Source of the DNA: Brachypodius melanocephalos
Lineage: Eukaryota; Chordata; Aves; Passeriformes; Pycnonotidae
NCBI GenBank assembly: GCA_013398615.1
Contig: VZSR01003807.1
Coordinates: 17,355,556-17,419,555, forward strand
Direction of reading: 5' to 3'
Length of the DNA: 64,000 nucleotides
Shown here: piece by piece, positions 1-11,683 of the stretch
Position numbering within the stretch: position 1 is the stretch's first letter
Layout: every line of letters starts with the position of its first letter
Notes under the pieces: model-generated
The model's input: the letters and a program-made list of their open reading frames with translations, nothing else
Database searches by the model: none
What the model was told of the DNA's origin: nothing
Program-made: the position numbers and the translations under genes

Positions 1-1120
1 TGAACTGCACAATTGAAGAAACACGTAATGAAAATTGAATGGACAGAGATCTGTTACTTAATGGAACTGAGGAACTTCATTAAGTGTATCACTGAACAAC
101 AAAGGTATTTAGTTCTTAATATCAGCTTAACTGTCCATACTCACGAGCATCCATAAAGTCTTCTAGCAGTTGGATTGTATATTTGCATATATATCCAGTT
201 TGTCTCTACATTAATATTACTCTCTCTTCCAGCATTTAGTTGGCTACAGCTTGAGTGAAGGTTGATGGAGAAAATTAAAGCTAAAGAGGCACTGGATTTT
301 TAATGTGCTTCTGAACACTTTAAAATTGATTTGCAGCAACCTAGACACTCAAGCAGATAAATCTGAAGCCAGGATAATTTTCTTATTGTTTGCCTTTCTT
401 TTCATTAATCCTTATATGAAATCATTTTAGGCCACCACTCTTTAGGGATCTTGAGGTCAGACCAAGGAAATTTCCAAAGTAATATGAAGTTCATACTAAA
501 ACAATGCTATCAGACAGAAAAGCCAAATGTTAATGTTATCTACATGTCAGAGAGTATGGATAAGTTCTTACAGCATTTCTTTGGCAAAATGGATGTGCTT
601 CCTTACTACGGAAGTCATGCTATTGCTATTTGTCTCAACGGAAACAAAACCAGATTCTGACTCAACTATTTCTGTTTCATAAAGGGAAAAAAGCTTTTTA
701 AGAGCTAGAGAATAAGGAAATACAAATATCTGATTTGGTTCTTTTCCTTTTTGTGAGGTGCCTAGGAAAACAAATTATTTGCTGAGGCTATTTTAGTTTC
801 TTAACTTGTTTGCTGCATTGAATTATGAAATTATTTATGCCTCTTCCAGAGATACTTTGGCATATTTAACTGAGCAACAACATTTATTCTAATAGAGATT
901 GTGCCAAAGATTGGCTGTCTCGATTCAGTGAATAACTCTGAGACTCCTGTTTCCAAGATCAACACAGTTAAATAGGCAATGTACTTGATTATTCTGTAAT
1001 ATCGAATAAAACATCTAATATTGTCTTTACATCCTTTTCTCAGTGAATATGGATGATGTCAAATATATTCAGCAGGAAAAAAATTATCCTAAAATTGGCC
1101 AAAAAAATTTCAAATTTATT
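1..1120. other. Intergenic DNA, no gene seen
   Basis: AT-rich non-coding sequence far downstream of EYA4. An octamer-type ATTTGCAT occurs at 181-188. A 69-codon open frame at 451-660 (+) shows no recognisable domain and no splice context. Nothing else can be supported. Confidence 0.6.
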
Positions 1121-1123
1121 CAG

Positions 1124-1184
1124 GTTTTTTTTTGTTTGTTTGTTTGGGGTTTTTTGGTTTGTTCGTGTTTTTGGTTTTTTTGGT

Positions 1185-1216
<32 letters not shown>

Positions 1217-1250
1217 GTTTTGTTTTGTTTTGTTTTTTTTGGTTTTTTTA
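1124..1250. repeat. (TTTTG)n low-complexity tract
   Basis: T-rich tract dominated by TTTTG/TTTG units, with a regular TTTTG run around 1192-1235. Open frames through it on either strand are low-complexity artefacts. Confidence 0.9.
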
Positions 1251-1460
1251 AGTGCATAATAAAGCAAAATAATTGGTACTAAGTCTGTAGATTCAGGTAG
1301 TATTCCCTCTGTCTCAACACAGGGCACTTGCCTTTATGCAGGTCAATCATAGTTTGTTGAAATCATGCCAAATAGATAAAGGTATCTGTGAGGCAGACTT
1401 AAGCGATAAGACTACTTTATTCAATGTAATCTTACATTTGTTTTATTTTAGTAACTTTAC

Positions 1461-1860
1461 TGTTGGGGTTTATAATCAAAAATGTATAATACTGGAATGG
1501 TTCATCCCTTCTCCCCCTGACACCCCCCATTCTCAACTCCTGGTGGCATCACCCTATCTTGGAAGGGTGCCAAGGTGCCACCTCCACTCATTGTAGTATC
1601 CCCAAGACCACTCCCCCTACCTTTCCCATTGGGTCAAGACCCGCCCCCGGGTCAGGTTTCGCCCGAACTTACTTAAGGGCAGGACCGAGGTCCAGTAGCC
1701 CTTCTGCTTCCTGCCTTCCACCTGGATGGAATAAAGATCTTCCTAAACTACAGCAGAGGCCTCTCTTCATTGCCAAGCCTCACCACGCGGCAGCCAGGGA
1801 TTGAACCCCACGAACTATCAGGTGGAGAAAGGGCTGAGGAACCTTCTGCTAGCTGAAGCA
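1461..1860 (+). mobile_element. LTR-like remnant (retroviral promoter and poly(A) architecture)
   Basis: A GC-richer island in AT-rich DNA with LTR-type order on the plus strand: ATTGG box (about 1628), GC box CCCGCCCCC (about 1640), TATA-like TTACTTAAGG (about 1669), AATAAA (about 1730), then a U5-like stretch. No gag, pol or env frames follow. Ends are approximate: I chose TGTTGGGG as a possible start, and there is no convincing target-site duplication. It could instead be an unrelated degraded promoter. Confidence 0.4.
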
Positions 1861-4359
1861 GAAAGCCCACTTCACATTACTTTACCAATATTTTAAGACA
1901 GGTATAGTATTAGGATTCCCCAAATGCCTTCTTGAAGGTGGTTTTCTTTGTGGTGAGTGACTGTACTAAAATAAGGGCAAGAACAGCTTCACCACTGCAG
2001 TGTTATTTCTCAGGAGTTGAAGGATGAAACCTTTGCTTTCCACCTGGGAAGACGGGCTCTTCATCCTCACACCAATACTGAACAATTGCTTAAAATTATG
2101 GTTTCTTCTGAATCCTGAACCCTGAATCTTGACTCATCTTGCAGCCTCATTTTTAATTTCAGCCTTCTGTATCTTCTTTATAGGGACTATAAGCATTCCT
2201 TCCTGGCAGGGTTGACAGCAGCCATTGCACTCCCCACTTGCTTCTCATATCTACAGGAACTCTGCTCAAGAATGGAAATTTCCCTTATAATGAAATGGAT
2301 GCCCAGACAAGTCAGAGAGAGTAGAGCACTGTGCACCTCCTAGGAATGAGGCAGGATCGCTGGTGCTCAGAAGCAATGGTCACAATGTATAATATACTGA
2401 ATATATACTCCCTTCTCTTAAAAAAAATATAGAGAACACAATTTGGTTCTGATTTCCTTTATGGACTATTTTAAGTAAATTAATCCAGACATCTTAAGAC
2501 ATCTTTTTCCTCAGCTGATGATGGGAAGCAAAATTTTCGTGACCATCACTATCTAAACACATGCCCTTATCACAGTAAAATTACTGGGCTCTCAATGTAG
2601 GAAAATGTCCTTTGTGAGAAAAGGGAAGACAAAGTTGAAGGAGATGAAAGCAGGAATGAGGAGGAAAGAATGAAAAGGTTTCTGAGGTTGACATTTAAAC
2701 AATGTTCAGTGTAGGAGGTGAAAACAAGGGATGATGCATATGACAATGGTACTTGTCGCCCTATCAATTATGTATGGTTATTAAATGGTTTTGTTATCAA
2801 ATTAATTAAACTCTAGTGTGGCACAGTGATCATATTGGGATGGCTGTACTCTGTGACTTCAGCAGTTCAGGGTTATTAAGAACCCCAAGGCAACATCTAT
2901 TTTCCTGAGAATTTCTTTCACTAATGGGCAAACTCTATTTTTGATCCTTAAACTGAAAATAAAAGAATTGTTGTCAAGACTGAACTGTCACATCTTTCAA
3001 AGTGAGGTTAAGCTATGCTCAAATGTCTTTCAAAATGGATGGAAAGGGGAAGGAAGCTCTAGGTGTGACAGTATAAAAAAGACCTGCCTCAGATCTCATT
3101 CAAGAAGAGTTGCCCTCTCTGCCTGGCTGTCTGATGGCTGCTGTGGGTAACTGGGGGTTTGTTTGCCATTACCTGCTTGTAGTTTGCTCTAGGGTTTTCT
3201 CATTGATTTGTTGTACCCAAGTTTTTCAGTTATATAGATATATATGTAAGTACTGCAGCAGGAGACCTCTGTTTTACTCAGCTTACTCTATGTTCTGACT
3301 TTTTTGTTTCTCAGCATCTGGCAAGCCATAGTCACTCCAGGAAACATTAGCAACACCCATATCAGTCATGACAGATTAGGCACGGTGTTGGGATGGTGTT
3401 CATTGTGTCTCGTTTTTCAGGAAAGTTGGCCTCAAACATAGAAAGTTGGATTTAGAAATACATGCAACTAATGAGCATGACAACACAATGAAGCATTTAG
3501 ACTGGCTGGCCAGGCTGGAATTTTTTCCTTAATGAAATTAATATTTTGGGTTTTGTGGTTGCCATTTTTACCCATTCCATTCAGGCTATGACTGTGTCAC
3601 TTACTGTATTTTTGATTGGCATTGTGCAACAGACTGTGGGGTCTCAGGTATCTCTGAATCAAATCAAAGTAGGCAACCTTGCAGTGACTTTTCTTGGGCA
3701 TTGTCATGGTCTGAAAAACTCTGTCCTTGCTATTAACATAAAGATGCTCTCATCAGAGCTAGTAAAATCTTGGTAGAGTGAAAGACGTGTTAATTCCCAA
3801 CTTGAAACCTCTTCAGCTTTAAGATGGAGCACTCTCTCTGGGGTGAAAGGCCTGTTCAGTGTCATGTCTTCAGAGCTTACTGGAACCTGTTTAGCTTTTT
3901 AAAAGGTCAGGGAAAAACACTGTTTCATTGCAAAGTAGACCACTGAGGGACACAAAAATGATAAGATGAACTTCTGACTTGGAATAGTGATCTCCCACAC
4001 ATCTATTAATTTCCATATGTTATTTTTCATTTCACCATTTCTTTATATACATAATGTTGAACATTAAGTAGAATGCTTAATTAAAAACTAATGAAACCAA
4101 TTACATTTTGTACTTTGCATGCATTTATTTGTGCAAGAAAGGCTTGTTATTTCTTTGTGCATATGAAATACAAATAATCTTTCCATCTGGGTAAAACAGT
4201 CAGGGACAAGAGATCCTTGAATTGGCATGTAAAATGAAAAGGAAGGGGAAAGCAGCCAGAGGAAGTAGTTCGGTATTGTTTAGTCACAGCAGCAGCAGCC
4301 ATCCCACAGGAAACATCTCTAGCCAAAAGGGAGAGGAGTGGTCCCTCTTCGAATGCTCT
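1861..4359. other. Intergenic DNA, no gene seen
   Basis: Mixed AT-rich sequence without recognisable coding exons, RNA genes or repeats that I can name. The short open frames present lack domain signatures. Confidence 0.5.
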
Positions 4360-4530
4360 GACCCTTACAGTGCTGCAGACCTGTCTGCAAGGTGTTGGAG
4401 CCAAGGAATACGCTGCTCAGGAAAGCCTGAAACATTGGAACAAAGCAGTGAATTGCAAACTGGGACTGCATTTGCACAGGGCAGCAAAACCCTGCAGGCT
4501 TGCTGCTGTCTTGGAGGGGACTGACACGAT
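4360..4530 (+). repeat. Copy A of an unidentified interspersed repeat
   Basis: The best-conserved part (4441-4528) contains gcagtgaattgcaaactg, ggactgcatttgca and ctgcaggcttgctgctgtct. It aligns with 6222-6305 in the same orientation at roughly three quarters identity by eye. Weaker similarity reaches back to a shared cccttacag near 4362. I do not recognise the family. Confidence 0.65.
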
Positions 4531-6124
4531 GCAGATGGGCAGTAAGCAAAGAGCTTTCAAAAACCTGATCGCAGCCAGCACTGCAAACTTCACTGCTCCT
4601 TCAGCTCACCAGGACTTCTTCATTGCAGCCTTCCTTCTAATTCACTCAGATACTGCATGCCAATCAAACAAAGAATTTCCGCCAGTCGCTTACTAACACA
4701 GCCACTGTTAGACACAACAGTCAGCCAGATATAGATGTATCTGTATCCAACAAAATCAATCTGTACCGCTTCCAACAAAACTAGACCATGGGCTTTGCCC
4801 CACATTAAGAAGTAGGAGGATTCTTCGTAATGTAGCGGGGCCAAACTAAGTCTGTGTTTGGTTGTTAAAAAGAAAGCAAAATTATGCAGATACAGAATTT
4901 TGTGAGACCAGATGGATTGTATCTGGAAGTGTTTATCATTTTTAATATTTTAAAACCAGATGTTGATGCACAGGCATTGCTGGTTGCAGCCATAGGAAGC
5001 TGTGTTAGAAGGACACTTTCTAACCTTTGTTAAGAAATTACAATGTTTTGATCCAGTTAAGATCAACTATTAGTGCAGAATTGGCCAACCACTGCTGTAA
5101 ACTGTTGAAAAAATAGGAAACAGATGCTCCATAGAAAGAAAGCTATCAGCCGGAGCATTCCTGATCTTTTTACAAAATGTAAACTTAAATACTTTATGTG
5201 TCCTTTAACGAACTGCTATAGAACAACTTTAGTAGTCAAAACATTTCACAGGATTACACAAATGCAATTTGTCATTTATTAACATTTCCACAGAAGTGGT
5301 GTGCCTGGGAAAAAGGGCACAGAGGTGGCACATGCCAGGTGATAAATGTAAAGTGTTTCTGTGGCTAGAACTCTACACAGATCTGATACTGGTAAGACTG
5401 ATGGCATTTTGATTACAGGAGAGCAGCAGCTTTTATCACTCAAATAGACTGTGTCTGTGTCTGTGGAGGAAGGAGCAGCCATATCTACATCATGTGGCAA
5501 CATCTACAAATGTTAACAAGTATATGTTAATTGATCATATTTGCAGGAAGGGTGACGGCAGCAGTGCTCAGAAATTGTGAAAGGAGTAGAGATTTTTCTG
5601 TGGAAGCCGCTCTACTCTGCTGCTACATTAAAAATTAACTCTGCTTTTCAGATTTTTATTTTCACTGATTGCAAAACTGAATGATCTGGTGCTGCTCCAT
5701 TTTCCTAGCTGAGAATGGTGATGAGTGGCAGGCCTATGCTAGTGCAATGCCTGCTGCCCTCCTCAGAGCCGTGATTTCTGTGTTAGAGGAAGAATGGAGC
5801 TGGATAAAGACCCTGAAGTAAGAAAATTGTCCAAGTTCCCCAGACCTTCCGTCCCTTCTGCAAAATAGAGGTTATAATGCTGTTTATATCCTGCCTCTTT
5901 TTCATTTTTAATATAAACAAATAATGATAATTATTGTCTAGTTGTTTTGAAATTTAGTCTAGTCAAACCAGAACCCTTTCCTTCAAACCACTTCATGCAG
6001 ATTGACTTCATACTTGGAGCAAATTGAGCAGCTGGACCTTCATGGGGAAAACACAAGTGAGTTAAAAATGGAAAAACATCTTGTAGGTATTTCTTAATGT
6101 GTTCTGGAAACCAAGTCAGAAGGA

Positions 6125-6305
6125 TCCTCCCTTACAGCAGGGCTCTTTTGCAAAACATTTCTGCAGAGGATTCAAATTGCTGCCTGTCTTGCCCGTGTTC
6201 TTGGTCAGCTCTTTCACTGGAGAGAAGCAGTGAATCACAAACTGTGACTGCATTTGCAGGGTAGCAATGCTGCAGGCTTGGTGCTGTCTTTGAGAGGACT
6301 GGCAC
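6125..6305 (+). repeat. Copy B of the same unidentified repeat
   Basis: Contains gcagtgaatcacaaactg, tgactgcatttgca and ctgcaggcttggtgctgtct, matching copy A about 1.8 kb upstream. It carries a three-base gap and scattered substitutions relative to copy A. An old dispersed repeat or local duplication; no terminal features seen. Confidence 0.65.
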
Positions 6306-9300
6306 TCTGTTCTGCCCGTGCTATTGCTGGCTGGGGAACAGCTGCAAGCAGGCAATGGGATGGACAAGGCAATCTAATCTACATGGTACTCCTAGGTTTC
6401 CTTCATCATCTAAATGGCTCAGGGAGAAAGCTAAACTCAACAGTCATAGACATGACTGCACAAAGTATAAAGTGATTTGAGATAGTAGAGAGTAGTATAA
6501 GATTATTTGTTCTCTTTCTTGGCACATAGGCTGGACTCAGTTACCACAGTTCTTGGTAATTTGCATCTTAGGTAAGTAGTCCAAAGGTAACTCAAGCCCA
6601 CCATCCCACTGCATAATCATGGAAGAGACTGACCATCCATGTCCCATACACATAATGGAGGGGCTCTCACAACTGCTCCCTTGTTGTGAATTGTCCCTGT
6701 TGATTCACATTTTAAAAACACAGTTTTTCAAACAGAGCAGCAGTAGTTTGTTAAAAACATCGGACTCAACTTCTGCCCAACGAAAATAACACTCTCCAAG
6801 CTCTTCTCCCCATTTAGCATGGTCTCCAGTGTTTATCAAATGAATTCAGCACAACCACAAACTGGATTATGTTTTTTCCTTTGTCTTTTTCCCAGATTAG
6901 ATGTGATTTGTACATGGGGCTATGGGAAGGGATACCCTCTTTGGATATATTTTAGCAACCAAATAGTTTAGTCTTTTGTTCACAAACAAGCTGCTGCTTC
7001 TCTTCTCCCTGTCCTTGCTTTTGGAGGCTATCCCAGATCTCAGCTCATGTTAACCAGAGCTATATTACATCTGGCACTGTCCCTGTGATTGCTCAGGCAG
7101 CTGGAACAAGTTAGATTGCATTGTTTCCTATGACTTCCCCTTGCATATCAGTTGCCATTACTCCACCTCTGTTGGAACACTTTTCCATCTATGTTCTCTC
7201 CTTCTGTTCTATGCAAACTGCCAGAAGTTTTCACAGTTTCTGCATTTCCACTGTGAAGTGCAGAGAAGACCGAACACCCAAAAGCAGATGCTAAGGAAAA
7301 TATAGTATAGGCTTTTGACCAAAGCAATACAGATTGCAACTAATGCTGCTGCCCTACTGTATTTCAGCCTGTCCCTGTTCAATATGAGTACTTCTCTTTC
7401 CTGTGAGGACAATGTGAGATGCTTTTCAATCATTCTTTTTTTTTAGTTTACAATTCTGGACACTTCCAGTGGCCTAAACCCCAGGCCGTGTAAAACAGCA
7501 GTGATGTTAGCAGGAAGGTTTTGGCAGGCGATATTTTGCAAGGGGAAGCTCTGTGAGATTGTTACATATACAAAGTGCTCATTCTCTTGAGAGTGCTGAC
7601 ATGAAGCTGTATCCATGTAAATCCAGCCTGGGTAAGCTACTTTCTCTGTCCCCTGGAGAAGTGGGAATGAATCAGATATGGATTAATTTCCATGATAAGA
7701 CACAGTCACTAATTCATATTTCCCTTGTGCCATCATTTACAGCTTGTTCCTTCCCAGCCAGGTGTGGCTGCAGGTCAGAGAATGAGCCTCTGCCTAGGTG
7801 AGCTTTGCAGCAGGTGCTGCCATAGTTCAATTTCTTGTTTCTCTGCAACAATACCTTTGTCTAAAAGCCATTTCATCACTCCAAATCACACCTCTGGATT
7901 ATCCTTCATGCCACATGAAGGATGCTGTTTTCCCCTAGCGACTCCATGAACTGTGGGTTGGAATTCGTATTTTTTAATTGCAATCACATATGGTTACCAA
8001 AGAAAGAAGGCATTGCATTTGATGTAGCATGGATAATGTGGAAGACGTATACATTTTTTATGAAGTACAGATACAGTCTAGCCATTAATTTCTGATCCAG
8101 CTCTGGATTACTATTGTTTATTTGTTAAGTGCCAACTATGTGCTCAGAGCTGTGGAAGACTCAAAATTAAGACAATCCCAGCCCTTAAAAACTTGGATCT
8201 GACATTCTCCAAAAGTCAAAAGAGGGTTTAGATCAGGTGTTCCAGTTCAGGCTCATCCTCATTATGAAGTGGTGCTGAAAAAATCCAGATGCTTAATAAA
8301 GAATTGCTGCGTTTTCTTGTAAAAATGTAGCATTTATTGTAAATGACTAATTTTTCTAATGAATATTTTGGAAGTGACGTTCATATAGAGAAACTATAAA
8401 CTGCAATAAATTGCATGGGGGTTGCCTGATGTTTCTGGAGACTAAAGAGAATGGAAACTCTTGGCCAAGATGATGAGAAACTTTCAGACAAGCCAGGGAG
8501 TGAGTGTCGACATGGTGTAATCTTAGGCATCCATTAAGGACTTGAGGCTATATAATCTGGGTAAGTGCTGGACAGACATGGAATGAGGTACCAGAGCCTC
8601 TTATAGCAAATATGTGTTAAGACTGTGAGAACAGCAAAACTCATATGTTGATATACACTGGGAACTGAGGATGTTTGTTTTTCTAGCCCTTCTTCCTGGG
8701 GGGGAAAAAAAATCTATGAGAAGAGTGACCTACCTTTTCTTGAAGTGGAGAGGTGGACTGCAGAGGATGGTCAGGAAGAAGTGGTTAACTTTCTGGTGGG
8801 TATGGCTGAGTTAGCACTCAGTTCTTTGCCCAAAGCACATCAGTGCTGTGGACTGCATTGCTCATGTATGAGATGAAATACTAAGCCATAGAAAAGTGGC
8901 ACAAAATGTGTTTGCATGTGTGTGTGGCTTTTACCTTCCCCTAAAACTGCACCTCTGTTCCTGTGGGATTGTGGGCCTCAAACACCTTGCATTTAACATA
9001 GAAAACACTCACAGTAGTTGACAGGAGGTACACATTTTTCACATGTGTAACCTGCTTTAACTAGAAGCAAAGCCCTAGGTGTTCCAGCCTCAAACAATTT
9101 ATTTCTTCATTGCCACACACACAACAAATAAATCCAGCTGACATGTGGGACACAATCTAAAGTCCCATTGATTTTCAGGCCTTTCAGATCAAACTATCAC
9201 CAGCTAGAGAAATATATATTTTTTTTTAGTCTAGGAAGAAAGCAAACACCTGTTCTTGGTAATTTCATTCCATGTTTGGGTGAACATTTTGTTCAGATTA

Positions 9301-9640
9301 TTTTTCCTCCTGTATTCCCTTCTCTCCTCATCTCCTTAAACTGGTCACCTCTGATGTTGCATTAACATAACTCTGTGTGGAAAAATCACATTCCATTGCA
9401 GATGTGTCTAGCCTGAAACAGGGTGAGCGACACACCTGTGTACTGGACCTACTGCGTTGTTTAGCACGATAATAAATGAGTGGATGTGATTTGTTCAAGG
9501 AATGTGTACAATTACAGGCAAATACTGTAAACCATTCAAAAGCCTTTCCACCGGGATAGATCCTCCTGTCTTTACTCAGACAATATTCCCACCACTTTCC
9601 TGTCTAAACACAACCTTATTTGCAGTTCAGGTTTATCGTA
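6306..9640. other. Intergenic DNA, no gene seen
   Basis: Apart from the possible old repeat near 8.1 kb, I see no exon, RNA gene or nameable element in this stretch. Confidence 0.5.
8110..8215. repeat. Possible ancient SINE/LINE-like fragment
   Basis: Contains gtgccaactatgtgctcaga followed by a downstream aatcccagcccttaaaaac, an arrangement reminiscent of old amniote repeats with a 'tatgtgc' core. Too short and diverged to name. Confidence 0.25.
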
Positions 9641-10135
9641 GGCAGTCGGGAGGGAGAGGAAAAGGGGAGAGGTGTTTGCTCGTGCTTGTATGCCGAGAGG
9701 CTGTTCTGAGGTGGAGCTAAAGAGTGGAATGACCCCTGGTGCTTTTGGTGGGAATTACTGGTCCTCGGTTTAGCACGGAACAACTGCACTTCCAGCGGCA
9801 TCCCACAGACGGTTCGGTGTGCTGGAGCAGCCACAGGCACAGCGCCTGAACGCGTTTTCCCAGCTCTGTCTCCCAAGCTTGGTTTGCTTCAGTGGGAATG
9901 CCATTTGTAACAGCTAAACCTAAAGGTGTACGAATTTCTGCTGATTTCCAGCACATATTAGTGTCTTTTTGTAGCGTAAAATTACTCTATCGCTTCCTTT
10001 GAGTGCATTCTCCTTCGGGAAGGTGGATCAGGTCCAGTGAGAGGGTGGGCAGGGCACACGCAATTTACTGATTCCTGTCTACCCTGCTGTTAATGAGGGT
10101 CTCAGGAATGGCCTGGGACAGGGCGCTCAGTTTTC

Positions 10136-10165
10136 AGCTTCAGGCACTTGTGTGTGCCTGAAGCT
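10136..10165. repeat. 12 bp perfect inverted repeat with 6 bp loop
   Basis: AGCTTCAGGCAC at 10136-10147 and its exact reverse complement GTGCCTGAAGCT at 10154-10165, around the loop ttgtgt. A third, direct partial copy (cttcaggcac) follows at once. It lies inside the CpG-rich region. Confidence 0.9.
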
Positions 10166-10282
10166 TCAGGCACCTCAGCCCCGGCCCCCGTTGAAATTCG
10201 GGCTTGTCACCCTGTGTCACCTCCGTCCCACTGCGGACATCCCAGCCCCACTCGTATCCCTGGGCCCGGAGCGTGGCCCTGC

Positions 10283-10312
10283 GGACAGGCCTCTGCGGAC
10301 AGGCCTCCAAAC
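10283..10312. repeat. Short tandem duplication in the CpG island
   Basis: The string ctgcggacaggcct occurs twice back to back. A minor local duplication. Confidence 0.85.
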
Positions 10313-10770
10313 CAGCCTGTTGGGGAAGATGAGACACCAGCCCTGAAACCGGAACACGGATGAACCAACCCCGAGTTCCCAAGCTCCTCATCCCGCTCTG
10401 CTTTCCCCGCAGCACGCCCAGGGGAGCCCGGCGCCGGGAGATGGCAGTGTCTCCCCGCCGACGAGCAGCCGGAGCTCACATGGCTGTGGAGCACAAAACC
10501 ACAACCACAGGGAACGATCGCCTCGTTCTCCCCCGAAATACCATCAGCTCCGCGTTTGTACAACCCCTTCTCGAGAAGATGGAGGAGAAACTTGGTGGCT
10601 GGAGGCCGGGGAGCAGCAGTGGGACCAGCCCGCGGCATCAGGTGATCCGCCTTGCTTTGCCGGGCGATGGAGCATCTCTCCTGCTCCTCCAGCCCAGACT
10701 GCTTGCCCACCCCGCTGCCATTCCCTGCTCCTCGCACCTCGGCGTCAGCACTACACAGGCCACAAGGAAG

Positions 10771-11555
10771 GCTGAAATTACTCCTTCTGTGCTCTGTGCT
10801 GGTGACACAGAGGAATGAAAAGCTGGCTCAAAGCAGCGTTATCTGCTGGGGATCAACCTATATGAAAAAAAATAGGGGAAATAGACTGCAAACATTCATA
10901 GGCTTCACTATTCTAGGCAAGAACAATCACACCGCTGTTCACCTATCACTCATGATGGTTCATCTTTGCCACCAGAGACTGAGTGACAGGAGAAAAAACT
11001 CATGTTTTTTTTGTGGGGGTGGTTCAGTGTGAAGCAGAAAGGGAGGCTGATATTGTCCATCTCACCACTAGCCCATGGCTGGAGAAGACAACTGCTTTCA
11101 AGCATCACAGAAGTTCAGAAGCTAATACCCCAAGTACTTAGCTCATACCCCAAGGGCTGCTGCAAAAAATTGACAATATGGATCTCAAGCCCTGATCTGT
11201 ACCACCCCCCAGCCCTGTCTCAACTCCGCTCTGTTCTTTCCCCATCCCAGTTTCATCCCCATAGCTCTTTGTGTACCTGATTGAATTTGGCAATAAGGAC
11301 GGGACACACTTCCCAAACTCTTCTCCTCCATTAGCTGATCCCATGTCACATTGCCTCCCCTGCAGACCCTCAAGTCTCAGGGACTCACAGGGTGAAAGTG
11401 GGTGGGTCCCTGGGACCTTCTAGTTTATCTTTTCTTAAAGAACAATAACAATAACAACAGGTTTTCAAAAAGGTTTTTCCTTCCTTCCTGAAATTATGTT
11501 TCAAAAGCAATAAATTAATCTCAGGATTTGTCAGTTCCTTTCTCCTCTTAAGCAT
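10771..11555. other. Intergenic DNA, no gene seen
   Basis: Falls back to ordinary composition after the CpG island. No exon or nameable element supported. Confidence 0.5.
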
Positions 11556-11557
11556 CT

Positions 11558-11683
11558 CTGGACTCAGTTTAGTTGGTCAGAGCACAGTGCTGATAACGCC
11601 AAGGTTGTATGGGCTATTCACTGAAGAGCTGGACTCAGTGATCCTTCTGGGTCCCTCCCAGCTCAGAATATTCTGTCATTCCA
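11558..11683 (+). mobile_element. tRNA-Ile-derived SINE with CR1-type 3' tail (TguSINE1-like)
   Basis: The head (ctcagtttagttggtcagag and gtgctgataacgccaaggtt, then tatgggct) matches the tRNA-Ile body including the anticodon-stem region, with the T arm partly deleted. It continues straight into a CR1-type 3' end (gagctggactcagtgatcct, then gggtccctcccagctcagaa and ttctgtcattcc). This head-tail structure is that of TguSINE1, described from passerine birds. It is not an intact tRNA gene. Confidence 0.8.

Larger units (their letters stand above)
9640..10770. promoter_or_regulatory. CpG-rich island with no assigned gene
   Basis: Base composition switches from AT-rich to GC-rich. About three dozen CpG dinucleotides fall in roughly 500 bp at 10175-10670, close to the number expected from base content, so CpGs are not depleted as in the flanks. 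GC-box-like and CCCGCC strings occur. It is some 14 kb beyond the EYA4 stop codon, so it is not the EYA4 promoter. Open frames of 152 (+) and 176 (-) codons run through it but have no recognisable domain and are expected by chance in stop-poor GC-rich DNA. It may be the promoter of a non-coding transcript or a regulatory element. Confidence 0.6.

Noticed and set aside
1040..1327. Lys/Asn- or Phe-rich open frames
   Set aside because: They are translations of the TTTTG simple repeat.
10207..10818. Overlapping long open frames (176 codons minus, 152 codons plus) in the CpG island
   Set aside because: GC-rich DNA is stop-poor. Neither frame has a recognisable domain or a supported splice context, and they overlap on opposite strands.
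11558..11630. Functional tRNA-Ile gene
   Set aside because: The T arm is partly missing, the acceptor stem is degraded and the sequence runs straight into a CR1 tail, so it is a SINE head.
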